A DNA stretch of 64,000 nucleotides from Methylomonas sp. LW13 (GCF_016865255.1 NZ_CP033381.1:558001-622000), one strand, 5' to 3'; counted from the stretch's first letter, positions 43,119-54,414 are shown. A program made the numbers and translations. Notes: generated by a model not told the origin, from the letters alone.

Positions 43119-43697
43119 ATGAAGAAAATCCTTAACCACACCCTGATCGGCATTCTGGCGTTTATACCGGTTATGGTGATTGTACAAATCGTGTTGTTCG
43201 TGAAAGACCGACTTACCGATTTGTTTCAATTCGTTTACGGTTATTCCGATAATTATCTGGTGACATTTCTGTTGTTTGCCGCCAGTTTCGCGACCATTAC
43301 CTATGTGGGGAGTCGGGTCAGCCTGGGCCGGTTTTCCATCATCGCGATGTTCGAACACCTGATCGAGCGCATCCCGCTGTTAAGTACGATTTACCGGGTG
43401 ACCAAGAAACTGGTGAACATGATTGCCGGCCATCAATTGCAAGAGCCGCGCGAAGTGGTGTACATCGAATATCCAAAGGAGGGCATTTGGGTACCTGCCT
43501 ACGTAACCAACAAGACCGACGACCGTTATGTGTTGTTTGTGCCGACTTCGCCTAATCCTACTTCAGGGTTTGCGGTGATTGTTCACGAATCGAAAGTGGT
43601 TAAATCGGACATGAGCATCGAGCAAGTGACCAGCTTTATCATCAGCGTCGGCGCCGATTTCGAAAAAGTCTCGGAAATCGCCAAATTGCCTAAGTAA
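43119..43697 (+). CDS. DUF502 membrane protein
   Basis: 192 aa. Two membrane helices near residues 8-28 and 45-66, then a soluble domain with ERIPLLSTIYRVTKKLVNMI, VYIEYPKEGIWVPAYVTNKT and FVPTSPNPTSGF, the DUF502 signature. Family function is unknown; it resembles inner-membrane proteins with a cytoplasmic beta-rich domain. It is monocistronic with a terminator downstream. A complete protein of usual length. Confidence 0.9.
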   Translation: MKKILNHTLIGILAFIPVMVIVQIVLFVKDRLTDLFQFVYGYSDNYLVTFLLFAASFATITYVGSRVSLGRFSIIAMFEHLIERIPLLSTIYRVTKKLVNMIAGHQLQEPREVVYIEYPKEGIWVPAYVTNKTDDRYVLFVPTSPNPTSGFAVIVHESKVVKSDMSIEQVTSFIISVGADFEKVSEIAKLPK

Positions 43698-43710
43698 ATT
43701 CGCCCGTCTG

Positions 43711-43736
43711 TTGCAGCGATGACCTTTTCGCTGCAA
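43711..43736 (+). terminator. Terminator-like hairpin after the DUF502 gene
   Basis: TTGCAGCGA...TCGCTGCAA gives a 9-bp perfect stem with an 8-nt loop, 14 nt after the stop; the downstream T-rich tract is modest (CAAAATCCCTTTTC). Confidence 0.6.
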
Positions 43737-43782
43737 CAAAATCCCTTTTCGGCTTGATGCCGTATCAGCTAACCGGACTGCC

Positions 43783-44274
43783 ATGCACGATCCAAGCTAT
43801 TTACTCGCCGAAGCGCTCGGCAATCGACTAAACACCCTGAGTCTACGTCTGGCTTTGGCGGAATCCTGCACCGGAGGCGGTATTGCCAAGGCAATTACCG
43901 ATGTGCCGGGCAGTTCCGGATGGTTTGATCGGGGTTTTGTCACCTACAGCAACGATGCCAAGATCGATATGCTGGGTGTCAAACCGGAGACTTTGGCGAG
44001 AGTGGGGGCGGTTAGCGAGGAGACTGCTTTGGAAATGGTGGCGGGCACTTTGACCAATAGCCTGGCCGATCTGGCTTTGGCCGTCACCGGTATTGCCGGG
44101 CCGGACGGCGGCACGCCGGTAAAGCCGGTCGGAACCGTATTTATCGCCTGGCAAATGCGCGGCGCTAAAGGCGCTTGTTTGCAGAAACAATTCAGCGGCG
44201 ACCGGCAGTCGATACGCCAGCAGGCAACGCTGTTTTGCTTGCAGCAACTTTTACACATGCTGGAAAACGCCTAA
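43783..44274 (+). CDS. pncC: Nicotinamide-nucleotide amidase (CinA C-terminal family)
   Basis: 163 aa, the stand-alone CinA C-terminal domain (YgaD/PncC). It has LALAESCTGGGIAKAITDVP with the catalytic Ser, SSGWFDRGFVTYSNDAKIDM, VSEETALEMVAG, LALAVTGIAGPDGGTPVKPV and GTVFIAW. It deamidates NMN to nicotinate mononucleotide to recycle NAD. In many gammaproteobacteria it precedes recA, but not here. Confidence 0.93.
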   Translation: MHDPSYLLAEALGNRLNTLSLRLALAESCTGGGIAKAITDVPGSSGWFDRGFVTYSNDAKIDMLGVKPETLARVGAVSEETALEMVAGTLTNSLADLALAVTGIAGPDGGTPVKPVGTVFIAWQMRGAKGACLQKQFSGDRQSIRQQATLFCLQQLLHMLENA

Positions 44275-44451
44275 TCCCGGCGATTTTTATTTCTTCGACA
44301 GCGTCTGATCCAGGTATTTTCAAGAGCTGTTCTGTAAATAGCCTGGGTTCAATCCGGAGTCGGAATAAGGCTTGATCGGCCAAAAAGCTTTTAACTCCGG
44401 CTCACAAGTTACGTTAAAATGTCGCTTCTTTTGCTTGCGGATGTTGTCGCC

Positions 44452-45237
44452 ATGTTGAAAAAATTCCTGCTTTCCACGGCTGTTTTCTTAGCGCTAACTG
44501 CTTGCGCTACTAGCCCTACCGGCCGCTCCCAGTTTATCTACATGTCCGATAATCAGGTCGATCAAATGGGCTTGCAATCCTTCAGCGACATGAAAAGCAA
44601 AAACCCTATTACGCAAAACCCACGCTACAGTCAATTTGCTAGCTGTGTGGCGCAAGCCATTACCCAACAAACCGGCGGGCAATGGGAAGTGGTGGTGTTT
44701 GAAGATGAAACCCTGAATGCGTTTGCATTGCCTGGCAACAAAATTGGTGTACATACCGGTCTGATCAATCTGGTCGACAATCAAGATCAACTGGCGGCGG
44801 TGATAGGTCACGAGGTAGGCCACGTCCTGGCGCGCCACAGTAATGAGCGTTTGTCGCAGGAAACCGCGGTCAGCACCGGATTATCGATGGTGCAAGCCGT
44901 GTCGCAGCCGCAAACCGCATTGGGGCAAACTGCGCTGGGCTTATTAGGCGTTGGTGCCCAATACGGTGTCATTCTGCCGTTCAGCCGGGTGCATGAAACC
45001 GAAGCCGATACCATCGGTTTGGATTTAATGGCCAAAGCGGGATTTGATCCGCGGCAGAGCGTGAATTTGTGGTTGAAAATGGATAAGGCTGCGCAGGGCG
45101 GCCAACCTATCGAATTTATGTCCACCCATCCATCGCACGGTAGCCGCATCGAGAACTTGAATCAGCATATGAATCAAGCGTTGCAGATGCAGCAACAAGC
45201 CCGAAACAATGGCAGACAACCGCATTGCAGCAAATAA
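44452..45237 (+). CDS. M48-family metallopeptidase lipoprotein
   Basis: 261 aa from ATG 44452. The signal ends in a lipobox (LALTACATS, Cys about residue 19). Zinc-protease motif HEVGHVLARHSNE with a downstream zinc Glu in HETEADTIGLDLMAKAGFD. It is like LoiP/YcaL outer-membrane proteases that degrade misfolded envelope proteins. Its TAA overlaps the ATG of dapC (TAATG), so the two are translationally coupled. Confidence 0.92.
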   Translation: MLKKFLLSTAVFLALTACATSPTGRSQFIYMSDNQVDQMGLQSFSDMKSKNPITQNPRYSQFASCVAQAITQQTGGQWEVVVFEDETLNAFALPGNKIGVHTGLINLVDNQDQLAAVIGHEVGHVLARHSNERLSQETAVSTGLSMVQAVSQPQTALGQTALGLLGVGAQYGVILPFSRVHETEADTIGLDLMAKAGFDPRQSVNLWLKMDKAAQGGQPIEFMSTHPSHGSRIENLNQHMNQALQMQQQARNNGRQPHCSK

Positions 45238-46439
45238 TGAATCCGCATTTATCGCAATTACATCCGTATCCGTTTGAAAAACTGGCTACGCTGAAACAAG
45301 GCATTACGCCGCCGGCCGACAAAGCGCATATTGCTTTGTCGATTGGCGAACCGAAACACGCCACCCCGCATTTTATCCAGGAGGCCTTGCTAAGGCACTT
45401 GCACGGTTTGACCCAATATCCCACCACCAAAGGTTTGCCTGAGTTGCGCCAGGCCATTGCCGACTGGACCTGCCGCAGGTTTGGGATTCCGACCGGCGGT
45501 GTGGATGCCGAAACCCAGGTATTGCCGGTCAACGGCACTCGCGAGGCTTTGTTCTCCTTGGTGCAGGCGGTGATTGATCCGGCAGAGAAGCCGGTGGTAA
45601 TCATGCCCAATCCGTTTTATCAGATCTACGAAGGCGCGGCCTTGTTGGCTGGCGCCGAGCCGTATTATCTGAATACCGTGGAAGCCGATGGTTATTTGCC
45701 GGATTTCGACAGCGTGCCGGAGGCGATTTGGCAACGCTGCCAACTGATGTTTATTTGCTCGCCGGGCAATCCAACCGGCACGGTGCTGACACCAGCCGAT
45801 CATCTGAAATTATTGGCTTTTGCCGAAAAGTACGATTTTGTGATTGCCTCGGACGAATGCTACACCGAACTGTACGACGACGAGGCCCATCCGCCGCAAG
45901 GCTTGCTGCAAAGCGCTTATCAGGCCGGCATTACCGATTTCAAACGCTGCGTGATTTTCCAAAGTCTGTCCAAGCGTTCCAATGCGCCGGGTTTGCGTTC
46001 CGGCTTTGTCGCCGGCGACGCCGAGGTGTTGAAACAGTATTTTAAATACCGCACCTACCACGGCTGCCCGATGCCGGTGCCGACCCAGCACGCCAGCATC
46101 GCCGCCTGGAACGACGAAGAGCACGTCAAGCATAACCGCCAGTTGTACCGAGACAAATTCAGCGCATTTATCGAAATTTTGCAGGATGTGTGCGAGACCA
46201 GCCGGCCGCCGGCCAGCTTTTACACTTGGCTCAAGACGCCAATCTCGGATACGGAGTTTGCGCGTGAGTTGTTTGCCCAGCAAAACATTACGGTGTTGCC
46301 TGGTAGTTACCTTTCTCGCGAGAGCGGCGGCATCAATCCCGGCGCCAATCATGTGCGGATAGCCCTGGTCGCGCCTATTGAAGAGTGTGTAGAAGCCGCG
46401 CAACGGATTAAAGCATTTCTCAATGAAAACAAGCCGTAG
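45237..46439 (+). CDS. dapC: N-succinyldiaminopimelate aminotransferase
   Basis: 400 aa from ATG 45237. Fold-type I aminotransferase: PLP-binding NGTREALFSLVQAV, FICSPGNPTGTVL, ASDECYTELYDDE, and the Lys in FQSLSKRSNAPGLRSGF. MNPHLSQLHPYPFEKL and the SLSKRSNAPGLRSGF form are characteristic of DapC. It makes N-succinyl-LL-2,6-diaminopimelate for lysine and peptidoglycan. dapD follows at 46564 and dapE at 50573. Confidence 0.92.
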   Translation: MNPHLSQLHPYPFEKLATLKQGITPPADKAHIALSIGEPKHATPHFIQEALLRHLHGLTQYPTTKGLPELRQAIADWTCRRFGIPTGGVDAETQVLPVNGTREALFSLVQAVIDPAEKPVVIMPNPFYQIYEGAALLAGAEPYYLNTVEADGYLPDFDSVPEAIWQRCQLMFICSPGNPTGTVLTPADHLKLLAFAEKYDFVIASDECYTELYDDEAHPPQGLLQSAYQAGITDFKRCVIFQSLSKRSNAPGLRSGFVAGDAEVLKQYFKYRTYHGCPMPVPTQHASIAAWNDEEHVKHNRQLYRDKFSAFIEILQDVCETSRPPASFYTWLKTPISDTEFARELFAQQNITVLPGSYLSRESGGINPGANHVRIALVAPIEECVEAAQRIKAFLNENKP

Positions 46440-46444
46440 GAATT

Positions 46445-46517
46445 TCCCCTCTTTGAAAAAGAGGGGCTAGGGGAGATTTTTAGATAAATCCCCCTCGATC
46501 CCCCTTTTACAAAGGGG
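46445..46517. repeat. Palindromic repeat between dapC and dapD
   Basis: Two hairpins, CCCCTCTTTGAAAAAGAGGGG and CCCCCTTTTACAAAGGGGG, within a C/G-tract-rich repeat common in methanotroph genomes. May attenuate read-through from dapC to dapD. Confidence 0.65.
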
Positions 46518-46563
46518 GAAGAAACCCAGACCCTTTTTTAAAACCATTCCAAGAAGTGAAGCC

Positions 46564-47382
46564 ATGTCAAACCTGGAAAACATCATCAACGACGCCTTTG
46601 AAAACCGCGCCGAAATCAGCTCGTCCACCGTCTCAACCGAAGTGCGTAACGCGGTTGCCGAAGCCTTGAATATGCTTGATAAAGGCGAAGCTCGCGTCGC
46701 CGAGAAAAAAGACGGCGATTGGGTCACCAATCAATGGCTGAAAAAAGCGGTGCTGCTGTCGTTTCGCATCAATGAAAACAAAGTCATCGAAAGCGGCGAC
46801 GTGCGCTATTACGACAAGGTGCCGACCAAATTCGGCCAGTACAGCGAAGCCGACTTTGCTCAAGCCGGCGTCCGCGTGGTGCCCAACGCAGTAGCCCGTT
46901 ACGGTTCTTACATAGCGCCGGGCGCGATCCTGATGCCGTCATACGTCAACATCGGCGCTTACGTCGATAGCGGCACCATGGTCGACACCTGGGTAACGGT
47001 CGGTTCCTGCGCGCAAATCGGTAAAAACGTGCATTTGTCCGGCGGCGTCGGCATCGGTGGCGTATTGGAGCCTCTGCAAGCCAACCCCACCATCATCGGT
47101 GACAACTGCTTCATCGGCGCCCGCTCGGAAATCGTGGAAGGCGTGATCGTCGAAGACAACTGTGTGGTATCGATGGGCGTCTACATCGGCCAAAGCACCA
47201 AAATCTTCAACCGCATGACCGGCGAAATCAGCTACGGTCGCATTCCAGCCGGTTCCGTGGTCGTCTCCGGCAACTTGCCCAGCAAAGATGGTAGCCACAG
47301 CCTGTATTGCGCGGTGATTATCAAGCAAGTGGACGAGAAAACTCGCAGCAAAACCGGGATTAATGAGTTGTTGCGGGATTGA
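46564..47382 (+). CDS. dapD: Tetrahydrodipicolinate N-succinyltransferase
   Basis: 272 aa, the usual length. Left-handed beta-helix acyltransferase with hexapeptide repeats ([77 protein letters not shown]) and RSEIVEG. It transfers succinyl from CoA to tetrahydrodipicolinate. A small hairpin follows (GCTGGGT...ACCCAGC, about 47404-47430). Confidence 0.96.
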   Translation: MSNLENIINDAFENRAEISSSTVSTEVRNAVAEALNMLDKGEARVAEKKDGDWVTNQWLKKAVLLSFRINENKVIESGDVRYYDKVPTKFGQYSEADFAQAGVRVVPNAVARYGSYIAPGAILMPSYVNIGAYVDSGTMVDTWVTVGSCAQIGKNVHLSGGVGIGGVLEPLQANPTIIGDNCFIGARSEIVEGVIVEDNCVVSMGVYIGQSTKIFNRMTGEISYGRIPAGSVVVSGNLPSKDGSHSLYCAVIIKQVDEKTRSKTGINELLRD

Positions 47383-47457
47383 ATTTAGCGTCAGAACGGT
47401 AAGCTGGGTAGCGCGGAAGTGAAACCCAGCCACGGTCAAAAACGGAAGGATTGAGAG

Positions 47458-48117
47458 ATGCTCAAAAAAACTAGAATGATTGTAGGTTTAGTTATCTCGT
47501 CGCTCGCTTTGGTGTCGATGTCTTTAGCCGCCAACGCAAGTAACGAATATGCGGAAAGCAGCATAGGTGATTTCAATTCCGGCCAATTGTTTACCTTGCA
47601 GGATACGAACAATATCTTTAAGGGCACCCATGGCTGGTCTGACGAAGGTAACTTCGATGGTTTCCGGTTTGTCGTTCAAGAAGGTCGGCAAGCCATCATA
47701 GATTTTAACTATTCCTTTATAGGGCTTGCGGCGAATGAAGCCCAAGCTTGGGTTTGGGATCTCAGTTCGTTACCGGCCGGAACTTCCGCTTGCACTCCGC
47801 AAGCCGGTTTAGCTGACAGCTGTTCTTTCGTATTCGGTTCTCAGCACATCACTAGCCAAATCTTCGAGTCGCAAGCAGGTTTTGCCAATCCGTCTTCCTG
47901 GAATTTTGTCAACTTCGATCAACTCAGGTTAACTGCTGGAACTTATCTTTTGGCCGATAATTTTCGCTTTGATAACTTAAGTGCAAGCCAAACAATTACT
48001 GGGGTGTTTTCTTATTCCATCAATATTCAACAGACCCCGGTCCCATTGCCTGCGTCGGTGTTGTTGTTCGGAACTTTTTTTTGGATGCCGCCACTGTTTC
48101 GCCGATTGACCATGTAG
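47458..48117 (+). CDS. VPLPA-CTERM (PEP-CTERM variant) exported protein
   Basis: 219 aa, GGAAGGAT before the ATG. Signal peptide of about 27 residues. The mature body contains SSIGDFNSGQLF and a beta-rich region (FDGFRFVVQEGRQ). The C-terminus has TPVPLPASVLLFGTFF followed by a short hydrophobic run and RR, the tripartite sorting signal processed by exosortase, though the usual GLLGLAG core is replaced by WMPPLF. Likely an exopolysaccharide-associated surface protein; the precise role is unknown. Confidence 0.8.
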   Translation: MLKKTRMIVGLVISSLALVSMSLAANASNEYAESSIGDFNSGQLFTLQDTNNIFKGTHGWSDEGNFDGFRFVVQEGRQAIIDFNYSFIGLAANEAQAWVWDLSSLPAGTSACTPQAGLADSCSFVFGSQHITSQIFESQAGFANPSSWNFVNFDQLRLTAGTYLLADNFRFDNLSASQTITGVFSYSINIQQTPVPLPASVLLFGTFFWMPPLFRRLTM

Positions 48118-48182
48118 CCTTGATCGAACGAAGCGGAATATGGGGAGAAGGTCTGTCCGCTTCGTACCTACAAATTCAATAA

Positions 48183-48899
48183 CTAACCCGCAAATCTCAC
48201 TCTCTCCGCCCGAATCGTAAACACCATTACCAACTCCTCATCCTGTTGCAAGGTCAGCGGCGTCGGCAGGCCGTCCGGGCCGGGTTGTTTGCCGATGATA
48301 GGCTCGATACAGACATACTCGGCTTTTTTGTCGCTCCAAATGCCAAACGCCAATGCCAGGCTTGCCGACAATGGCGAGATGTCGCAAGTCATTGTGACCA
48401 CGTAATCTGCTGTGCTTAACTGGATCGGCGCCGCTGGCGAGTTGGCGTGATGTACTCTCAAGCTATCGTGCGGGAGCGTTGCAACTTCGATCTGCGTGTC
48501 CGCAATATCGATAAAACTGTTGGGCGAAATCGAAAAATAGGGGTGAAAGCCGGGGCGTACCAAGGCGGTTTCCGACACCGCGCGAATGCGGGTGCTGACG
48601 GTCAGGGTTTTGCTGTTTGCTTCCGTCTGCTCCTGCCAATCGGTAATTACCTCGATGCTGCCCCAGTTAGTTTCGTCAGGCGCCGTGAGGTTTTTTTGGT
48701 GAGGTAGATCAGTCTCGCAAGGCGTTATGCGGTATTCGCCGTGTTTAAGCGCGAAAGGCGGCGATAATTCTTCAAAATTGGGTATGCACAGGTACACACC
48801 GCCGCGCGAACCGCCGTCGGCTTTGTCGTGTAAGGGGTGGATAATATGAATGTCGTCTAACTGCCAATTGACTAGGGTGCCTGTGTCGGTGAATTTCAT
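48183..48899 (-). CDS. Aldose 1-epimerase family protein (glucose-6-phosphate epimerase-like)
   Basis: 238 aa, shorter than typical (~290). It contains RGGVYLCIPNFEELSPPFALKHGEYR (read in two parts), ETNWGSIEVITDW, RPGFHPYFSI with the catalytic His, and YVCIEPIIGKQPGPDGLPTP with the catalytic Glu. It interconverts anomers of hexoses or hexose phosphates. It stands alone, convergent with the VPLPA-CTERM gene. Confidence 0.8.
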   Translation of the reverse strand: MKFTDTGTLVNWQLDDIHIIHPLHDKADGGSRGGVYLCIPNFEELSPPFALKHGEYRITPCETDLPHQKNLTAPDETNWGSIEVITDWQEQTEANSKTLTVSTRIRAVSETALVRPGFHPYFSISPNSFIDIADTQIEVATLPHDSLRVHHANSPAAPIQLSTADYVVTMTCDISPLSASLALAFGIWSDKKAEYVCIEPIIGKQPGPDGLPTPLTLQQDEELVMVFTIRAERVRFAG

Positions 48900-49185
48900 G
48901 AGGGAAAATGTATCCTGTGCTGGAATGGTTTTACGGTATTGGGTATGGCTATATTTGAGTGAGTTTGCAGGGGCCGCGATGCGGCATAAGTTGCAAGTCT
49001 GCGGTCATGGGTCTCAAAAATAAGTGCCTTGAGGGCTATTGTAAACAACGGGGCAGGGAATATGGGGGATTTCAGGTTGCCTTGATGATGTTTCTGTAAC
49101 CGGTCGCTGCCGATAGACTCAGGATTGTCGAATTTTCGACTGTCATAAAATTAAGCTGTAACCTTGTTTTATCCAGGTCGAGACG

Positions 49186-49623
49186 ATGCAAACAACCGAT
49201 ATTTTTTCCTTGAAAAGTCACGCCGGCGAATATCAAGATTGGCCATTGCAGACCCAATTACTGATAAATGGCTTGCCGAGCTCGTCTTATGTGCCCGGCT
49301 ATCGGCTTTTACATCAATTTCAAACTCCCGCGCATGAATACCTGTTAATTTGCGATTGGGATTGCCCCTTTGAAGAAGCGACAGAGATAATCTTGCTGGA
49401 TAGCCAGTTCAACGTGCTGGCGGTGCGTTCGTTTGGCGTGCCCTACGGCTCTTTCTGGCTGGACGAGGTGTGGGTGTTGGACGATGCCAACCTCAAGCTT
49501 AGGTTTTTTCGAGATGAGGATTGGCAAGTGACTATCACGCCGCAAAACGTCCCTTGCCTGCATTTTTCAAGCAGAAGCTGGCTGCCGGTGTTTCGAACGC
49601 GGATACAGTTAAAACGGCTTTAA
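49186..49623 (+). CDS. Hypothetical protein
   Basis: 145 aa. No signal peptide or membrane helix. Predicted mainly beta (GYRLLHQFQTPAHEYLLICD, ATEIILLDSQFNVLAVRS, GSFWLDEVWVLDDANLKLRF). Family not recognised. It reads as a genuine gene by codon usage and length. The 286-base region before it (48900-49185) holds no other ORF that I can support. Confidence 0.65.
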   Translation: MQTTDIFSLKSHAGEYQDWPLQTQLLINGLPSSSYVPGYRLLHQFQTPAHEYLLICDWDCPFEEATEIILLDSQFNVLAVRSFGVPYGSFWLDEVWVLDDANLKLRFFRDEDWQVTITPQNVPCLHFSSRSWLPVFRTRIQLKRL

Positions 49624-49880
49624 GCGAATAGATCGACCGGACGCGGTCTGCCGCTCAGGTTTGTGCGGCTATGCAGCCCTAGGTAGGAATTTTCCGAACC
49701 AACCGATGTAATTGCAAATGTAGCTGGTAAGCTGGTCCTGAGAATCGAAACGGGAGTATGCCCGGCGGAAAATAGCCGATCAGGGAAAGTATGACGGCGC
49801 GCCAGGGAGTTTTAACGCATGGCAAGGATGAGCGGCTATGCGTTACAATGCGGGCATAAGTTCCAAGGAGGCAACACAGC
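49624..49880. other. Intergenic region before the dapE cluster
   Basis: No convincing ORF. A -10-like TACAAT lies near 49846, and AAGGAGG at about 49864-49871 serves the mini-ORF that follows. Confidence 0.4.
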
Positions 49881-49922
49881 ATGAATGCGAACCCTTTCGA
49901 TACGCTGCCTACGCGCAGTTGA
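49881..49922 (+). CDS. 13-codon mini-ORF with strong ribosome site
   Basis: AAGGAGG and then ATG opens MNANPFDTLPTRS followed by TGA. It could be a leader peptide for the 81-aa gene 60 nt downstream, or the surviving 5' end of a deleted gene. Nothing in it resembles a classical attenuator (no codon run). Confidence 0.3.
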   Translation: MNANPFDTLPTRS

Positions 49923-49982
49923 TTTAATTGCCGCCAGTTGCCGGCCCCGTTTTTCTCTTCAATCCTAACCTGCGAGCACACC

Positions 49983-50228
49983 ATGCCAGAAAATATTTCC
50001 AATAATGCCCTAATCCTCGCCCTGTTATCTCTGAACGGCGAGATCGCTATTCAAAAAGACTACCTGGAATCCGATGAAATTCCGGAAGACGAGGTAGCCG
50101 ATGAGGAAGAAGTGCTGGACGATTTGGAGCAGGCTTTCATGGAGTTTGTGGACGTTTACAAAGCGCGTGCCCACGCCGATAAAACCTTGCCTAGCCTGGA
50201 AGAATTGTTGGCCGGCGAAGAAGGCTAA
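49983..50228 (+). CDS. Small acidic conserved-type protein
   Basis: 81 aa from ATG 49983. Strongly acidic (DYLESDEIPEDEVADEEEVL) with predicted helices at both ends (ISNNALILALLSLNGEIAIQ; LEQAFMEFVDVYKAR). No motif identified. It starts the run leading into the ArsC-like gene and dapE, 6 nt away, so it is probably cotranscribed with them. Confidence 0.7.
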   Translation: MPENISNNALILALLSLNGEIAIQKDYLESDEIPEDEVADEEEVLDDLEQAFMEFVDVYKARAHADKTLPSLEELLAGEEG

Positions 50229-50234
50229 TAATCC

Positions 50235-51703
<1,469 letters not shown>

Positions 51704-51725
51704 GCAGGTTCTTAAAATACAGGCA

Positions 51726-51743
51726 CTCCCGCTTCTGCGGGAG
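51726..51743 (+). terminator. Hairpin after dapE
   Basis: CTCCCGCTTCTGCGGGAG forms a short, strong stem 22 nt beyond the dapE stop, related to dispersed CCCGC/GCGGG repeats. No T tract. Confidence 0.45.
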
Positions 51744-52043
51744 CCCAACTGCCTAAACAGGGTTCGCACCGGGCCCGCGTAAACAATTGTCTTCTCCCAG
51801 TCGTCACCCCTCGGCCTCTAATGCTTTGCCCAAGCCGCTGGCAAGTTAGAGAAACGCCGGCCCATGATTGAGCTATGCCGAAGCGCTCAAGGGATTATCT
51901 TCAAGCAGTGATTGCCGAAGGTTTGATCCGGAATTTCGCCGGATACTAATCGCAACGACCACGCTATACTTTTAAGCCTAGATTGTGGCGCAAGCTTGGC
52001 CGACGGTCTGAAACGGAATATTCCGATATCAACAGGGGAAAGC
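51744..52043. other. Intergenic region before the CHASE-GGDEF gene
   Basis: Three hundred bases with no supportable gene. A -10-like TATACTTTT lies near 51964. I see no riboswitch or obvious operator. Confidence 0.35.
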
Positions 52044-54365
52044 ATGACTACTAGCCCTGCTCCACAAAAGTTATTGGCGCGCTACCGGCATTACTATCCG
52101 GCTCTCCTGATTTTGCTGATTTCGCTGTCCGCCTTGTTTGTGGCTTGGCAAGATCTGAATTGGCGCTATCAACAGCGCTTACAGGAATATTTCGATTTTG
52201 AAACCCAACGCCTTACCAGCGACATCAGCAAACGTATGGCTTTGCATGGTCAAACACTACGTAGCGCCGCCGGCTTGTTTGCCGCAAGCTATGAGGTTAC
52301 CCGCGAGGACTGGCGTGCTTTTGTTGAAATGCTGGAGTTGGATCGCAGCCATCCGGGGGTGCAAGGCGTGGGCTATACGGTCTGGATTCCCGCCGGACAG
52401 CTCGAACAGCATATTGCCGATATTCGCCGCCAGGGCTTTCCTGACTATGTAGTTAATCCGTTAGAGCCGCGCAGCGAATATTCCAGCATTATCTACTTGG
52501 AGCCGTTCAGCGGCCGCAATCTCCGCGCCTTTGGCTACGATATGTACTCTGAACCGATTCGGCGCAAAGCGATGGAGCGCGCGCGGGACAACGGCGAGTT
52601 GGCCTATACCGGTAAGTTGGTTCTAATCCAGGAAACCAAGGCCGATTTACAAGCCGGGATGTTGGCGTATTTTCCGGTGTATCGCAACGGCAGCATCCCA
52701 CAAACCTTAGAGCAGCGCCGTTCCGCGCTACTGGGCTGGGTATACATTCCTTATCGCATGAATGACTTGCTGAAAGCTATCCTGGGACAGGATTTATTGG
52801 CCTTGCGCCTGGAAATTTTTGATCAGGACGATCTCAGTGCCGAGGGCCTGCTTTTCGATAGTCAGGCCAGCTTGGTGCCGGCAGCGTTTAAAACCGATGC
52901 CGGTGCCATGACTCGCATACAGCGTCTGGATTTGGGCGGACATTTTTGGACCTTGCGTTACAGTGCCATGCCAGCCTTCAGTAAGACCGCCAGATTCGAG
53001 CCGCCCTGGGTTGAAGTATTGGCGTTGGTGCTGATCAGCTTTTTGCTGTTTTTTATTACCTGGGCCTATATCAATGCACGCCGAAACGCGGCGATTGCGC
53101 TGCAATTGACCGAGTCGTTACGGCAAAGCGAAAGCCGGTTCCGCAGCTTGTTCGAAAACTCGCCGGTGGCCTATCTGGCAATGGATAGACAAGGTAATTT
53201 GTTGGATGTCAATCCGCAATTGTGTGCGCTGCTGGACTACGACGTTGATGAACTGATAGGCCGCAAACTGTTTGAGTTCATTTCGCCGGAAACCGGACAG
53301 GATTTTCGGCTAAAACTGCACCTGCTGAATCACTACGGTTTGCTGGAATGCGAATTGTCGCTGCTGACAAAATTGGGTCATATGTTGACCGTGATTCTGG
53401 ACGGCCGCTTGCAGGGCGATAAGGCCCGACCTGCCGTTATTCATTGCATTTTGACCAATATTACCGAGCGCAAGCGCGCCGAAGATAAATTGCAATTGGC
53501 GGCCCGGGTGTTTAGCGATGCGCATGAAGGTATCACCATTACCGATGCGGCCGGCAATATTATCGATGCCAACCCGACTTTTTGCGCGATAACCGGCTAT
53601 GCCCGCGAGGAAGTGATCGGCCGCAATCATAGTATTTTGCAGTCGGGAAAACACGATGCGCAATTCTATAAAGACTTGTGGCAAACCCTGCAAACCGAGG
53701 GTTGCTGGCAAGGTGAGATATGGAATCGCAAGAAAAGCGGCGAGTTATATGTCGAATTGCTGACGATCTCGGCCATGCGCAACCGCACCGGTGAAATTCT
53801 GAATTATGTCGGTTTGTTTTCCGACATCACCCAAGCCAAACTTCAGCAGCAGGAACTGGAACGCTTGGCGCATCACGATCCGTTGACGCAATTGCCTAAC
53901 CGTATCTTGTTCAACGATAGATTTTGTCAGGCTTTGGCGCGCTGTAAACGCGACAGTACCTTATTGGGTGTCGTGTATATGGATCTGGACGGGTTCAAAC
54001 AGGTCAACGACCAGTTCGGCCACGAGGCTGGCGATACATTGCTGATCGAGGTGGCTAAGCGGATAAAGGCCAATTTGCGCGAGGACGACACGGTGTGCCG
54101 ATTAGGCGGTGACGAATTTGCCTTATTGATGGGCGGTCTGGAATCCAAACCGCAGTGTGAGCAAGCCTTGCTGCGTGTTCATCAGGCGATTTCCCAGCCC
54201 TACTATATCGGCGGGCAAACCGCGAAAATTGGCGTCAGTAGCGGTATTACCTTATGTCCGCTGGATGTGGGTACGCCGGATTGCTTACTCAGTCACGCCG
54301 ATCAGGCCATGTATCTTGCCAAACAGCAGGGCCGCGGCTGCTATGAATTTTTTCAGCCCGGTTGA
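52044..54365 (+). CDS. CHASE-PAS-PAS-GGDEF diguanylate cyclase
   Basis: 773 aa from ATG 52044 (AGGGGAAAGC upstream). N-terminal membrane helix (about 15-36), a periplasmic CHASE domain (HPGVQGVGYTVWIP, YLEPFSGRNLRAFGYDM, ARDNGELAYTGKLVLIQE), a second helix (VLALVLISFLLFFITWAYI), two PAS units, then GGDEF with RLGGDEFALLM and the REDD inhibition site. No EAL. It should make c-di-GMP in response to an extracellular small ligand. The second PAS is closely related to those of the other GGDEF proteins here. Confidence 0.93.
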   Translation: MTTSPAPQKLLARYRHYYPALLILLISLSALFVAWQDLNWRYQQRLQEYFDFETQRLTSDISKRMALHGQTLRSAAGLFAASYEVTREDWRAFVEMLELDRSHPGVQGVGYTVWIPAGQLEQHIADIRRQGFPDYVVNPLEPRSEYSSIIYLEPFSGRNLRAFGYDMYSEPIRRKAMERARDNGELAYTGKLVLIQETKADLQAGMLAYFPVYRNGSIPQTLEQRRSALLGWVYIPYRMNDLLKAILGQDLLALRLEIFDQDDLSAEGLLFDSQASLVPAAFKTDAGAMTRIQRLDLGGHFWTLRYSAMPAFSKTARFEPPWVEVLALVLISFLLFFITWAYINARRNAAIALQLTESLRQSESRFRSLFENSPVAYLAMDRQGNLLDVNPQLCALLDYDVDELIGRKLFEFISPETGQDFRLKLHLLNHYGLLECELSLLTKLGHMLTVILDGRLQGDKARPAVIHCILTNITERKRAEDKLQLAARVFSDAHEGITITDAAGNIIDANPTFCAITGYAREEVIGRNHSILQSGKHDAQFYKDLWQTLQTEGCWQGEIWNRKKSGELYVELLTISAMRNRTGEILNYVGLFSDITQAKLQQQELERLAHHDPLTQLPNRILFNDRFCQALARCKRDSTLLGVVYMDLDGFKQVNDQFGHEAGDTLLIEVAKRIKANLREDDTVCRLGGDEFALLMGGLESKPQCEQALLRVHQAISQPYYIGGQTAKIGVSSGITLCPLDVGTPDCLLSHADQAMYLAKQQGRGCYEFFQPG

Positions 54366-54414
54366 GTCTGCTTAGCAAGCGTTTAATTTTTCAACTAAAT
54401 AAGAGGAGATACCT

